Assembly: GCA_002284615.2 (NCBI GenBank)
Contig: MU069466.1
Span: 628,921-645,080 of the forward strand
Origin: Dunaliella salina
Lineage: Eukaryota; Chlorophyta; Chlorophyceae; Chlamydomonadales; Dunaliellaceae
DNA: 16,160 nucleotides
Direction of reading: 5' to 3'
This document shows, in pieces, positions 7,870 through 15,967 of the stretch (position 1 is its first letter; every line of letters starts with the position of its first letter). Made by a program: the position numbers and the translations under genes. The notes under the pieces were generated by a model, which saw nothing but the letters and a program-made list of their open reading frames with translations, did no database searches and had not been told where the DNA came from.

Positions 7870-8021
7870 AGTTCTGTCTCTTGCTCTCTCCTAGGCTAGT
7901 GTTGTCTAGTTTAGGTGGAGGGCCTCCTGGTGAGGCCTCTAACTTCTGTTAGGGGGTTCTTCCCTTAGTGCACGCGGCCTTTGGCTTGCGTAGACTTTTC
8001 TTTTCTTTTTCTTTTCTTTTC
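7870..8021 (+). other. 3' UTR, terminal hairpin and (TTTTC)n tail of element 1
   Basis: No coding is visible. A possible hairpin spans 7972-7991: ACGCGG-CC, loop TTT, GG-C-TTGCGT, with two G-T pairs in the RNA and one bulge. It is followed by TAGAC and a TTTTC-repeat tail ending at about 8021, where element 2 sequence starts. Insertion B reproduces the last 49 bases before the tail with one mismatch, and insertion A shares only the TGCGTAG-tail end. A structured 3' end is the usual recognition signal for the RT of non-LTR elements that do not use poly(A); that role here is inference. Confidence 0.7.
7956..8004 (+). repeat. 49-bp direct repeat shared with 1098-1146
   Basis: One mismatch in 49 bases to positions 1098-1146, the difference being A versus G after CTTCCCTTA. 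It represents the 3' terminus of this retroelement subfamily. The two copies are 6858 bp apart. Confidence 0.9.
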
Positions 8022-9019
8022 TAGAGAGTTTTGACATGGTCCAGAATGCATTACTGATCTTTTTGTGGATGTTGGGGAGTAGACTTTTGTAGAAGGAGTA
8101 GTATATTGTGTCGGTGTTGGCCTTTCCAAGTCTGTGTTTTGAGTGCATGTGTTTCCATAAAGCATCATGGAGGTTGGAGAAGTGTTCAAGCTTCACGGCA
8201 GGTGGGTTCAGGCGTCTAGAAGCATGTGCATGAGTGCAGGAAGTTTCCTCAAAGGCCAGCCAGGTGGTGTCATGAAAAGGATTGCCTTCAAGGTTTGCAC
8301 ATGGGAAGGTTACATCTGTATCATTATTCTGATTGGCCTGATGCCTAGCAATGGCATCTGCGCATTTGTTGCCAACAATTCCAGCATGAGATTTAACCTT
8401 GGAGAAATGGATAGGGGTAGGTGAGTTGCGTATGAATTGTATGATCATCTTGAGGATGTGGCCCTGGACATGCTGGTGATGATGTTCTGGGTAGAGTAAT
8501 TGCTTTCTGATCTGTTCTAGAGAGCAAAGGCTGTCAGTGGCAATGCAATGATATCCTAGGCAAAGGGCTGCTGCTATTGCCGCCAGTTCGGCTCTAGTGA
8601 TGGTATGAGTGATTCCTGCTCCATTCGGTTGGACATGGTTGGTGCTGTCACTGGCGGGGTGGTAGACCCCTGCACCGATCACTTTTTTACCTTTGTGTAC
8701 ATGGCAGCTGCCGTCCGTGTATGCCCATTTTTTCCAGTTTTCAACTCTGCGTACCAGATAAGGGCTGGATAATGTGAGTGGTGAAAGACTTTGTCGGCTT
8801 TGTGTGGTACCATGAGAGGTGTGTTGGTGGGCAGGAGGTATCTTTAAAATTGTTGAAGCCAGTTTCAATTTCTGGGTGTCTTGGATTAAGGACTGGGTCG
8901 ATGCTAATGTTTCTTTCCAGCCATCTTATTTCACGGATGTCTTGTTTCAGGCCCGTGAGCCAATTTGAATTGTTTTCGTCGAGGCGGACTCTTGCAGCGG
9001 CATTCCAAACAGCAATTGT
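8022..9019 (-). pseudogene. RNase H domain and start of the RNase H-RLE spacer of element 2
   Basis: From 8868 the minus strand shows Tyr-Thr-Asp-Gly-Ser (Asp codon 8713-8715), Thr-Arg-Ala-Glu (Glu 8587-8589), Ala-Thr-Asp-Ser (Asp 8533-8535) and Lys-Ser-His-Ala-Gly-Ile-Val-Gly-Asn (His 8386-8388) with Ala-Asp at 8356-8358. All RNase H catalytic residues are present in one uninterrupted frame. The spacer follows with Lys-Ile-Ser-Asn-Ala-Phe-Trp near 8060. The open frame formally continues to 7939, but its last roughly 27 residues (Lys-rich) are antisense read-through into the tail and 3' UTR of element 1, so the ORF end is chimeric. The segment 9019-8869 continues the preceding module in another frame (Ala-Val-Trp-Asn at its start); a frameshift lies near 8870. 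Confidence 0.88.
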
Positions 9020-9886
9020 TTATAGGTAGGAGTGGCATGGAAGGTCAATTTCTTGGCTTAGCCAGAAGGGGGGGTTGGCATAGTTGAGTCTTGTTGAGGG
9101 TATAATTCCCAACGTGCGACAGAAGTGAGAGTAGGCATTCAGGAGTTTAGAGTATGGATTTGTGCTCATAGGGCCTCCCCAGCTTGGTAAGAACATGAAA
9201 GCTGCCGTGGCACGGCTTTGTTGCACGGCAGAAAAAATGGCTTGTTTGAGAGCTAGGTACATCGCATGGTCATCGTAAATTGGATGGCATATTGAAAACC
9301 CTGAGAATTTGGAAGAGAGGCTTTTATGGATTGCTCCAAATATCTTATCTCAACAATGTTCACTCCAGTAGTTGAGGTGGCAGGGGTTGTAGTCTAGGGG
9401 AAAAGCCATTTTTTCCTGGGTTATGAGAGCCCATTTTTGCATGGCAGTGTGGATATGACTTGGCAGGATGCGCATGTATGAATTCTTGATCTTCTTACTT
9501 TGAAGCGTTTTGTTGTTGAGGATTGAGCGTGAGGAAAGACCCACAAGCTCGGAGGCAAAGCTTTCGGGTGGAGGTTGAATTGTGTTGTGTATCCCATTGT
9601 CTCTGGCTCTGTTGAATGCAGTGTGGAGGACATTGATGTGCTCTGGAGTCAGCATTCCTTTGCATTTTCTATCTGTGCCATAAATGCATGCCACTTGTTT
9701 GGAATAGACTTGTGGTAGCACCAGAGGTGGTATTGATGGCATGGAAGGGGAGTGGGTGGCATCTGCTCTGGGATGGGGATCCGCTATATTGCTTGGCTTT
9801 GGCCTAATGAGGTCAACTGTTGTGATCCAGAATTCACGGCGGCCAGTTCCATAAATGTCAAAGGTGGCCTTGTTGCGGAGTTTCTG
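9020..9886 (-). pseudogene. Conserved unnamed module plus PCIF1-like methyltransferase-fold module of element 2
   Basis: One reading frame runs through this segment, interrupted by TGA at 9350-9352 and ending at TAA 9020-9022. It carries CIY-x4-KC-x-GMLTPE near 9680, GIH-x-TIQPP near 9590, a Leu-Pro-Ser-His-Ile-His-x-Ala segment, an FPLDYN segment, and then Phe-Gly-Ala, SICHP (Cys-His-Pro at 9281-9289) with Asp-Asp-x-x-Met, FMFLPSW and NPYSKL. Beyond the TAA, Thr-Ile-Ala-Val-Trp-Asn closes the module. This matches element 1 block by block and the general motif order of the PCIF1 methyltransferase core. The catalytic Asn-Pro-Pro-Phe is replaced by His-Pro-Ile-Tyr. The TGA lies where element 1 has Arg, and the TAA where element 1 has Gln. 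Function is unknown; an inactive RNA- or nucleotide-binding derivative is one possibility. Confidence 0.5.
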
Positions 9887-10342
9887 TCAAGTGTTTGTCT
9901 TGTCTGAGTTTTCAAATCCCTGCCTTTCAAGGTTGTGCAGCTCAAAGTCAGCAGCTGGAGTGGAGGTCTGGCTCATCTTTGCAGGCCTCAAATTGAAGGA
10001 TGCATTGGTGAAAGTTGGGCCAAGCTTCTTTGGTGTTTTCAAGTTCCCAGCTTGGCTCCCAATCAAGCGTATTAGTTCATTGCTGGAAGAGTTCGATTCC
10101 CTTTCTAATTTCTCATCTTCGCTGAGAGTTGTGCATGCAGGGCAAACCCAATAAGTGCCGTTGTCTGTATCCTGTATTTGTGCATCAGAGTAGCATCCGA
10201 GCTCCTTCATGCAAGACCACTGGTAGGTTCGGTGGCAGACATCGCAGATGTACATGTCAAGGTAGGGGGGCTCAGAGTTCATGGGCTCTTTGCCGCCATT
10301 GAAATTGCAGATCTCACAGCAGGCACACTCAATCTCAGCTTA
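9887..10342 (-). pseudogene. PHD finger domain of element 2
   Basis: In the same minus-strand frame as the following module, zinc-ligand pairs occur as Cys-Ala-Cys-Cys-Glu-Ile-Cys (about 10307-10327), CDVC (10236-10247), Trp-Ser-Cys (about 10210), and CPAC (10133-10144). The His ligand of element 1 (Tyr-His-Trp) is Gln here (Tyr-Gln-Trp), so the fourth metal site may be lost. A charged stretch follows, then Asn-Leu-Glu-Arg-Gln-Gly-Phe-Glu, conserved in element 1. TAA at 10340-10342 precedes the finger and TGA at 9887-9889 ends the segment; both are in frame with coding on either side, so the original protein was continuous. Spacing and ligand order fit a PHD finger better than RING or LIM. 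Confidence 0.75.
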
Positions 10343-11615
10343 AGCAGCGGGTTTGGTATTGGCAGGTGTGAACCCAGCGCGTTTGAACATTGGAAGTGCC
10401 CATTTTTCTATGGTCTTGGGCGCAAAGTGGGCACAGGTACTGTTTCTGGTGCTTGGGAGGCTCATTGTTCCTGTCTCTTTTCTTGACTATAATGATCCTC
10501 GAATCACTGATATGCGTGATATCATTAAGGTCATCGTTGTAAAGAGTATTGATTGTGTCAAGGGGATTTGTTTTCTTTGCTTCTTTTCTTAATTTATTTT
10601 GCTTGTAGTGCCAGAGCTCTGTGTGTCGTGCTGTTTGGCCCAGTGAAGAGATACCAGGGATGGAGAAGTTTGTATTTATGTTGAGAAGCTTCTCCTCTTC
10701 GTTTTCCGTTGGCTATTTTGTGTGTCTTGACTAGAGGAAGTGAGAGTGATGGTTGGAGGCTTGGAAGGGGAGCTTGGCTGATAGTGAGTGGGGAGTGGGT
10801 TGTCGCTTTGGTGTTGCATGGCCAGGGGATTGGGTATTGTTTGGTTATAGGTACTCTGTGTGTGGAGGGAGCTTGCTTGTGACTTGGATCGCGTGCGCTT
10901 GTTGGGAGGCTCGTTGGAGGAAGACACCGCTTGTGGGTCTCGTCTGTGTGAGGCATCAGGATCATTAGGTTGAGTGGAGNGGAGTGTAAGGTTGTTAGAG
11001 GCGGCTCTTTTCCTTGTGGAAGGGGTGGTTGAAGGAGTTTCCTGGGTATAAAGGGGTATTGTTGGTGTTGTATCACATGCTTGCATGAGTGTGGTGGCAG
11101 AGTATGGGATCTCTGTGGTTCCTTGCTGTATTTCTTGGGTGGGAAGGGGGAAGAAGTTTTGTGTTGTGTTTTGTACCAAGAAGGTTGTTCCTGTAGTTAT
11201 TCTGGTTGCTGGTATGCATTAGATCGTGTCCTTTTGCTAGGTGGTTCTTCTGTTGGATTTATGGTACTTTGAGATAGTGTATTGGTATAGCTTGGGTGGG
11301 AGGCACATCATGTTCGTTGGCGGCTCCCTGGGGATTATTGTCAGCGTTGTTGGGGCTCCTTTGTGTTGTGGTTCCTTGTACGTTCTCTTGTGTGGTATCG
11401 TGAGTGCTTCTGGGGTTCGTGGCCTCCTCTGAAGGTGTGGGGGAGGTCCCTTGCATGTTGTGAGGAGTGGTGCACTACGTGGTCAGGGAAGTGGTGCTCT
11501 GGGAAGTGATGTTAAAGGAGGCAGTGTTTAGGAAGGTTTTGTTCAGGGAGGTTGACTCTTTCGTGTTTAAGGAGGTGGTGGATTAATTGGTAGTTATTTC
11601 TGCTGGGTTGGCCCC
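10343..11615 (-). pseudogene. Pro/Ser/Thr-rich linker of element 2 between RT and PHD finger
   Basis: Several minus-strand frames give long Thr/Ser/Pro/Gln-rich translations with basic clusters such as Thr-Arg-Lys-Arg, Lys-Arg-Thr-Arg-Ser-Lys and Lys-Thr-Lys-Arg-Arg, reminiscent of nuclear-localisation signals. Near 10605 Leu-Trp-His-Tyr-Lys-Gln-Asn-Lys, and at about 10390-10415 Thr-Ile-Glu-Lys-Trp-Ala-Leu-Pro, match element 1 and fix the alignment of the linker. Shifts between frames show indels. Base 10980 is unresolved. The plus-strand open frames here are composition shadows. Confidence 0.5.
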
Positions 11616-12857
11616 TTAATTTTGTGTTGCTCTGTTAGGGTTTTGGATGGGGGCAGTGATTGAGATATTTGTCAGATTGATGCGGCGGCCTGTAAGCGGG
11701 TGTGTGTAGTGGGTTCTGGAGCGGGGTTGTGTTGGCGGCACTGGTTGTGTTGTGTGTGCAGTTAGGGAGATAGTTCCTGGGCATGGTGAATTTGGAGATG
11801 CATTGTTGAAGTGTGTGTCAACCAGCTCACTGATGTTGCTGTTGTTGATTTGGCGGTACCTGGGGAGGGTGTGAGCTGCAGTGTTTTTGTCTGCAAGAAT
11901 ATTATGTATGATGTCTTGGGTTAGTTCTACGTCAGGAGGTAGGTTTACTAAGGCTGCCAGTCTGTTTAGGGCTATTTTCCCTTTCTTTGTAATTTTTGGG
12001 TGCTTGTTCTTGAGTTGCGCCACACTGATTATGTGGGTCCCGCTTTTGGTTGCAAGGTCATGGAGTCCTTGGATGTCCAGACTTAGGAGGGGTTTGGTGA
12101 TGCAGGCAATCAGAGTCGGGAAAGAGTGGGTGGGGGGGTTGTGGAGGGAGAGAGCCTCATCAATGATCTTGAGTTCAACCAGGAATAGGCTCATGTTCTC
12201 TTTTCTGCGGTGGAGCTTGCTTGAGGAAACACTCATGAGCTGGCGAGCTCTCATGCAGTAGTCAAGTTGGCGCTTAATGCGGTGGTTTGTTCCTTCTCTC
12301 GTTGCAATGTATTCTGTGGCTAGGTTCTTCAAGTATTTTACTTGCATTGTTAGGAGGCTCAGAGTGACATTGCAGTGTCTGTTTGAGGGTTCTTCTGAGC
12401 TCAGTGTAAGGGCAAGGGCCATGCGCCTACAGTGTTCCACAGATATTAATGTCATGCCCAGTCCACACTTTGAGGTGTCCTCTCGAATCATTGCCATAGC
12501 AGTGCAAGTCCACAGACCAAACTTGTCTTTAATAATTCTGTCCACCATATTATCCCACATTGCAAGGTCTGCAGGGGTGCATGGGGTGACTGCAAAAGAA
12601 TAAGTCAGGCTGTGTATGATAGCTGTGCGGATTATATTGAGAAGCAGGCTTGGGGTTAGAGTTGTTTTTCTTAGGTTTTCTAGCTTTTCTTCGAGGTTAC
12701 TTGTCATGCATTGTATTTGGTGCTTCCAGTTCAAGTTCATGGTAAGTTCTACTCCCCGGTAACGAAAAGGTGTGTCTGGTGTAATGAACTGTGCTTTTTG
12801 TCCTTGTATGTCAATTTTATCTACAAGCTGCTGGCAAAGAGTCTGGGAGGGTGTCAC
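11616..12857 (-). pseudogene. RT thumb and RT-distal segment of element 2
   Basis: An uninterrupted minus-strand frame of about 413 codons. Its start covers the RT segment after the catalytic site (Phe-Arg-Tyr-Arg-Gly-Val-Glu-Leu-Thr-Met, matching YLGVEIT of element 1). Arg-Thr-Ala-Ile-Ile follows near residue 100, then Cys-Gly-Leu-Gly-Met, then a long helical region. A segment ending in Ala-Leu-Asn-Arg-Leu is also found at about 3639-3653 in element 1. It ends in a Thr/Pro-rich tail at TAA 11616. A one-base frameshift near 12857 separates it from the FADD segment. Its length without a stop contrasts with the three broken frames in the corresponding part of element 1. Confidence 0.75.
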
Positions 12858-13905
12858 TCCATTCTTGTCTCTTGGCGGTCGTATAGGATGCCTGTCACTT
12901 TGGTTTTGCTACCGGATATGATGACTGCTGCCCAGTCAGAATAAAGCGTAACCTTACGGGCCTGAATTTTAAGGCTTTGAATAGTGTTTGTTTTGCTGAG
13001 TAGGTCATCAGCAAAGGAGGCGCTGCTTAGAATGTTGGCCAGGTGCGTGTCCAAGATGGTTTGGCTTTGATTTGGGATGCAGATGTGTTTGTAATCGTGT
13101 CCTCCTACGTGGAGCCAGCGGAGAAGGGGTTCCATGTAAGTACAAATAGGAAAGGAGATGATGTGCCGCCTTGGATAGTGCCTCTTTCAACGGCAATTTG
13201 TCCATTAGTCCCATTGGCAAGTCTGATAAGGGTGGTGGCGTCTTCGTATAGGTTCTTAACAGTGTCTATGGCATCAATGGGGAAGCCAAGGTCATACATG
13301 ATCCAGAGAATGCGGTCGTGATCTGTTGTGTTGAAAGCGGAGGTGAAATCCACTATGAGGGCATAGATGTCTTGCTTGAAGAAATTGGCGTCTTCTAAGC
13401 TCATGATCACGTTTTGGAGCTCGTGAATTGTACCTTTTTGGTTGCAAAAGCCAGCCTGCGTTCTGCTGAGCAGTGAGTGTGCTTCAGCATATTCATAAAG
13501 TGTGCTAGTGATGAGGTGGGTCCAGAGTTTGTAGAGCGTGTTAGCGATTTTTATTGGTCTGTAGCAGGAAAGGTTAGCTTCTTCTCCTTCTCCCTTGTCT
13601 ATCAGGATTGTGCTGCTTGTTTTCCAGTTCACAGGGGTGAGACGCGTGGCCCACAAAATGATGAAGAGCTTGTGTATAGTTTCTTGGATCTCAGGAGGGA
13701 GCATCCTCAAGAGCTCATTAGCTATGCCATCCGGCCCTGGAGGTCTGTTGTTGCTTAGAGTCTTTATGCATTCACAGAAGGCACTCTTGTCAAGGATCTT
13801 GGAGTGGAGCCAGTCTCTTTCTTGCTTCCCCTCTAATTCGTCTTTGGATATTTGAGACAGGAGGGTGAAGGGATCGGGAACATGCGTTGATGCTCCTGCT
13901 TGCTC
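12854..13905 (-). pseudogene. Reverse transcriptase catalytic domain of element 2
   Basis: The frame is open from 13905. It shows Pro-Gly-Pro-Asp-Gly-Ile-Ala-Asn-Glu near 13730, Cys-Tyr-Arg-Pro-Ile (YRPI codons 13552-13563), motif A VDFTSAF at 13333-13353, Gln-Ala-Gly-Phe upstream of it, and motif B GTIQGG at about 13166-13183. A one-base frameshift near 13145 moves coding into another frame with Met-Glu-Pro-Leu-Leu-Arg-Trp and the catalytic FADD at 13004-13015, then Ser-Gly-Ser-Lys-Thr-Lys-Val. Unlike element 1, the YRPI region is intact, so this copy shows what element 1 lost near 2058. A TAA at 13906-13908 lies immediately upstream. Confidence 0.88.
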
Positions 13906-13954
13906 TTAAGGATAGCTTCTGGGTGCTTCCTCTGGAAGGTATTTCCAGTTTTTA

Positions 13955-14130
13955 AATTGACGTTTTTGAGCTTGCCAATGTAGAATGTGTCTGTCACAAT
14001 GTTTCATTATGTTCACCTCTTTGAAGGGTCAGCTTTGTGAAACATGCCAGAAAGCATTGCTGATTTTGAGGTTGATAGTGGGGTACTCCTTATTGTAGCG
14101 TTGGTTTTCTGACTCACCCTAGAGAGTGTG
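13955..14130 (-). pseudogene. Fragment of a third copy: spacer between RNase H and RLE
   Basis: On the minus strand, a Tyr-Asn-Lys-Glu-Tyr-Pro segment followed by Leu-Lys-Ile-Ser-Asn-Ala-Phe-Trp (near 14055) matches the Lys-Ile-Ser-Asn-Ala-Phe-Trp spacer motif of element 2 and Glu-Ile-Ser-Asn-Ser-Phe-Trp of element 1. Weaker similarity to the following element 1 bases (ATGAA...ACAGA) continues for about 80 bp. This part of the element belongs after RNase H, yet it lies upstream of element 2's RT, so it is a separate, older copy or a rearrangement. The exact junction with element 2, between about 13905 and 13960, could not be fixed. Confidence 0.45.
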
Positions 14131-14455
14131 GGTGATGATGTGGTAGCATGTGGCAAGGCAAGGCAGGGCTTTGTCCGGCTGGGGCTTCGCATACACATCT
14201 TGCCCTGGGCGCGCGCTTATGGCAAAGCAGCAGCATGATTCATCGCAACACGAGAGCAAGCCAAATAAGCTCTGCTCCGTGTCGTCGCTTGCCTTCCATG
14301 CATCACCATGAGGAAACTTTCCACATGCATGCACAAACACGAGGGCCTCACTGCAAATGCATGGAGTGCACTCTGCCTCATTGTTGCTCAACTTTGTACT
14401 CGGCTGCATGCATGGTGCTTGAAGGTAACAATGAGTTTGGCCTCTATGACTTTAA
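14131..14455. other. Unassigned flanking sequence
   Basis: No retroelement similarity is seen. A plus-strand open frame crosses this stretch (14148-14519), but its Cys/His-rich translation matches no family I know and competing frames are equally open. It may hold a small exon ending near 14424, where GAAG|GTAACA could be a splice donor, but nothing confirms that. Confidence 0.3.
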
Positions 14456-14920
14456 GGATCTGCCCTCCCAGTGCACAGCCTTCAGGAGGCAGGCTACAAG
14501 TTTGCAGAGGCCATCTTGAGCGGAGGATGGCTGCCTCTGCCGCGGCCCACTGAACCCGATTACGCTGCCCTCTACCACCCAGCGCTGATGCAGCAGCAAC
14601 ATGCGCAAGAGATGTGCGCTTTGGTCAAACAACATCTGCCAGGCGCTGAGGCTGCTGTGGGCCAAGGTGGGGGGCGGGTCCAATGTGTGGACGTTGAAGG
14701 TAATTGTGTGAAGCCTCCTGCAAAATCATGGTTGCCGCATGGAATTGGATTTGAACGCAAAAGTGTCATGCTGGGCAGCTGCGTAAGAATTGCAGGCAAC
14801 AAAGAAATGATTGTTCGAGGTATAACAGGGGCAAAGGGAGGAAGAATGGCATTGCTGAGGATTGAAAGTGCTTCGAGTGGGTTCTCATGCCATCCTCACA
14901 GGGCTCAGGCTGGGCGCTAG
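14456..14920 (+). CDS. Unrecognised open frame, possible exon
   Basis: A frame of about 155 codons is open between stops at 14453 and 14918-14920. It has no ATG near its start, so if coding it is probably an internal exon entered at an AG such as the end of CCCTCCCAG (14470) or the CAG near 14485. The translation has an ordinary globular composition: Trp-Leu-Pro-Leu-Pro-Arg-Pro, a Gln/His/Ala helix, then Gly-Phe-Glu-Arg-Lys-Ser-Val-Met-Leu-Gly and a Lys-Gly-Gly-Arg segment. No known motif is visible. It lies outside the retroelements. Chance openness cannot be excluded. Confidence 0.3.
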   Translation, partial: GSALPVHSLQEAGYKFAEAILSGGWLPLPRPTEPDYAALYHPALMQQQHAQEMCALVKQHLPGAEAAVGQGGGRVQCVDVEGNCVKPPAKSWLPHGIGFERKSVMLGSCVRIAGNKEMIVRGITGAKGGRMALLRIESASSGFSCHPHRAQAGR

Positions 14921-15967
14921 CTTGGGTCAGGGTAAGTCCGCAAAAAGAACAGGTACTTGTCAGCCATGCGATCTAATTTGGAGCTCACCACTTGAAAGCT
15001 TGATACAAAGGAACCTTCCAGCACCTTGCTATTCAGGGCACCCCAATTCATAGCAAAGCGCACACACCTAGCCTGTGACCTCTTCGCCCCGCGCTCAGGC
15101 CCTCCTGGTTGGGCAGTAGAGCTTGCAGGAGTTTGTTTGAAAATTCAATAAGCTCTGAGTGCCCAGCTGGCCTCCTGCCACACGCTGATGTAGGGCGGGG
15201 GATGGAGTACAGATTTCAAATACTAAATGCTTTTCTGTTGGTGGCCTCCTTAGTGGTCTCGTAAGCCTTTGGCACCTGAAGCACAGGGCTCATCGATAGG
15301 GGACTGTTCTTCAAGGTAGTAGTTCGCAGTTAGGACAGGAGCCATGCTGAGCTTTTTGGAAGCTAAGTGCATTGTTTTGAGCAGAGGTCAAGCCTCTGCG
15401 GCTGCTGAGCCTGTGGCCGGTCTATGCCAGACAAAAAAATCCAAAAGCTTACGCAAGAAATAGCTTAAAAGCTTATCGTTGCGTTGGTTGAGGAAAGTAA
15501 ATGTAACCTGGACACTGTTGTCGTAAGAAGGGTGTGCAAGTGAAAAACAGCCAGGTACAGTCCAAAAAAGCTTGATTACTTTTGTGGTAGAGCGCATAGC
15601 CCCTCATATCTACGCATGGAGAGAACCTGGGCCTCATCTTGAATTTGCCCGCACGAGCATCAATCACACGCAGGAGAAGTCCCATCCTCCCTAGACCAAG
15701 TTTCCAAATACAAAGTGTGCGCTCTCGACCTGAATCTACAGACATTTTACAATACATTCTGAGGCAAGTCTAGGTACAAAAACCCGGGCAGCCAGACAAG
15801 CTTGCGCACATTTTGATCAAAAGTCGGGGCAAAGAATGCATGATATGCTGTCGCCGATTTGTTCGCGGATCCCTGCACCGCGCAAGCCTATGCCTCAATT
15901 CATATCAGTGAAATAGGTGTGCCCTGCTTCATCGCTGTCACTGAAGACTTCAGATAGCTGCAGTCCT
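14921..15967. other. Flanking region with only short ambiguous open frames
   Basis: No domain or retroelement motif is recognised. A short plus-strand frame at 15344-15463 (ATG to TAG, 39 residues) ends in a Lys/Arg-rich tail. A minus-strand frame at 15473-15757 contains a plausible exon-like stretch (Leu-Gly-Arg-Met-Gly-Leu-Leu-Leu-Arg) but no known motif. These may be intron or intergenic sequence with small exons. I see no RNA gene, repeat array or promoter motif here. Confidence 0.3.

Larger units (their letters stand above)
1..8021 (+). mobile_element. Element 1: Dualen/RandI-like non-LTR retrotransposon, decayed, 5' end outside window
   Basis: Domains appear in one orientation and in the order APE, RT, Pro/Ser/Thr-rich linker, PHD finger, PCIF1-like module, RNase H, CCHC zinc motif, RLE, 3' UTR and (TTTTC)n tail. 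There are no long terminal repeats. Having both an APE and an RLE endonuclease is known for the Dualen/RandI group of green algae; assignment to that group is inference from domain content. The coding region is broken by nonsense codons (for example 2436, 3087, 3192, 4617, 5487), several frameshifts, one deletion of about 75 bp in RT, and two nested insertions. The start is cut by the window edge inside the APE domain. The 3' end at about 8021 abuts element 2 coding sequence on the other strand, suggesting insertion into it. Confidence 0.85.
8022..13905 (-). mobile_element. Element 2: second Dualen/RandI-like retroelement, minus strand, truncated at both visible ends
   Basis: The minus strand repeats the element 1 order: RT (13905 to about 12400), RT-distal region, Pro/Ser/Thr-rich linker, PHD finger, conserved module, PCIF1-like module, RNase H. 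No APE is found upstream of about 13905, so the copy is 5'-truncated or rearranged. The RLE is not in the window: coding stops at 8022 where the tail of element 1 begins, and the remainder is predicted upstream of base 1. It is diverged from element 1 (roughly half identical in the better-conserved protein blocks) and decayed by fewer lesions, mostly in-frame stops. Confidence 0.82.

Noticed and set aside
1098..8004. The 49-bp direct repeat 6.86 kb apart as a pair of short LTRs
   Set aside because: One copy has its own 11-bp target-site duplication and lies inside coding sequence; the other is a 3' end followed by a TTTTC tail. No integrase or protease is seen.
7980..8021. TTTTC tract as an independent microsatellite
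   Set aside because: The same tract type terminates three separate insert ends next to target-site or host junctions, so it is the element tail.
2436..10342. A non-standard genetic code (TAA/TAG as Gln, known in some ulvophycean algae)
   Set aside because: TAA at 2436 and 9020 sits at Gln positions, but TGA stops, frameshifts and deletions occur as well, and the TAA at 5487 aligns with Trp rather than Gln. Decay explains everything.
11081..13855. Plus-strand open frames in this interval, for example 11881-12261, 12277-12603 and 13477-13758
   Set aside because: They are antisense to well-supported RT and linker sequence of element 2 and have no motifs of their own.
14035..14045. Shared ctgacccttc near 14030 and at the insertion A target as a common integration site
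   Set aside because: The match is about 11 bp with no insert boundary proven at 14030; chance similarity is likely.
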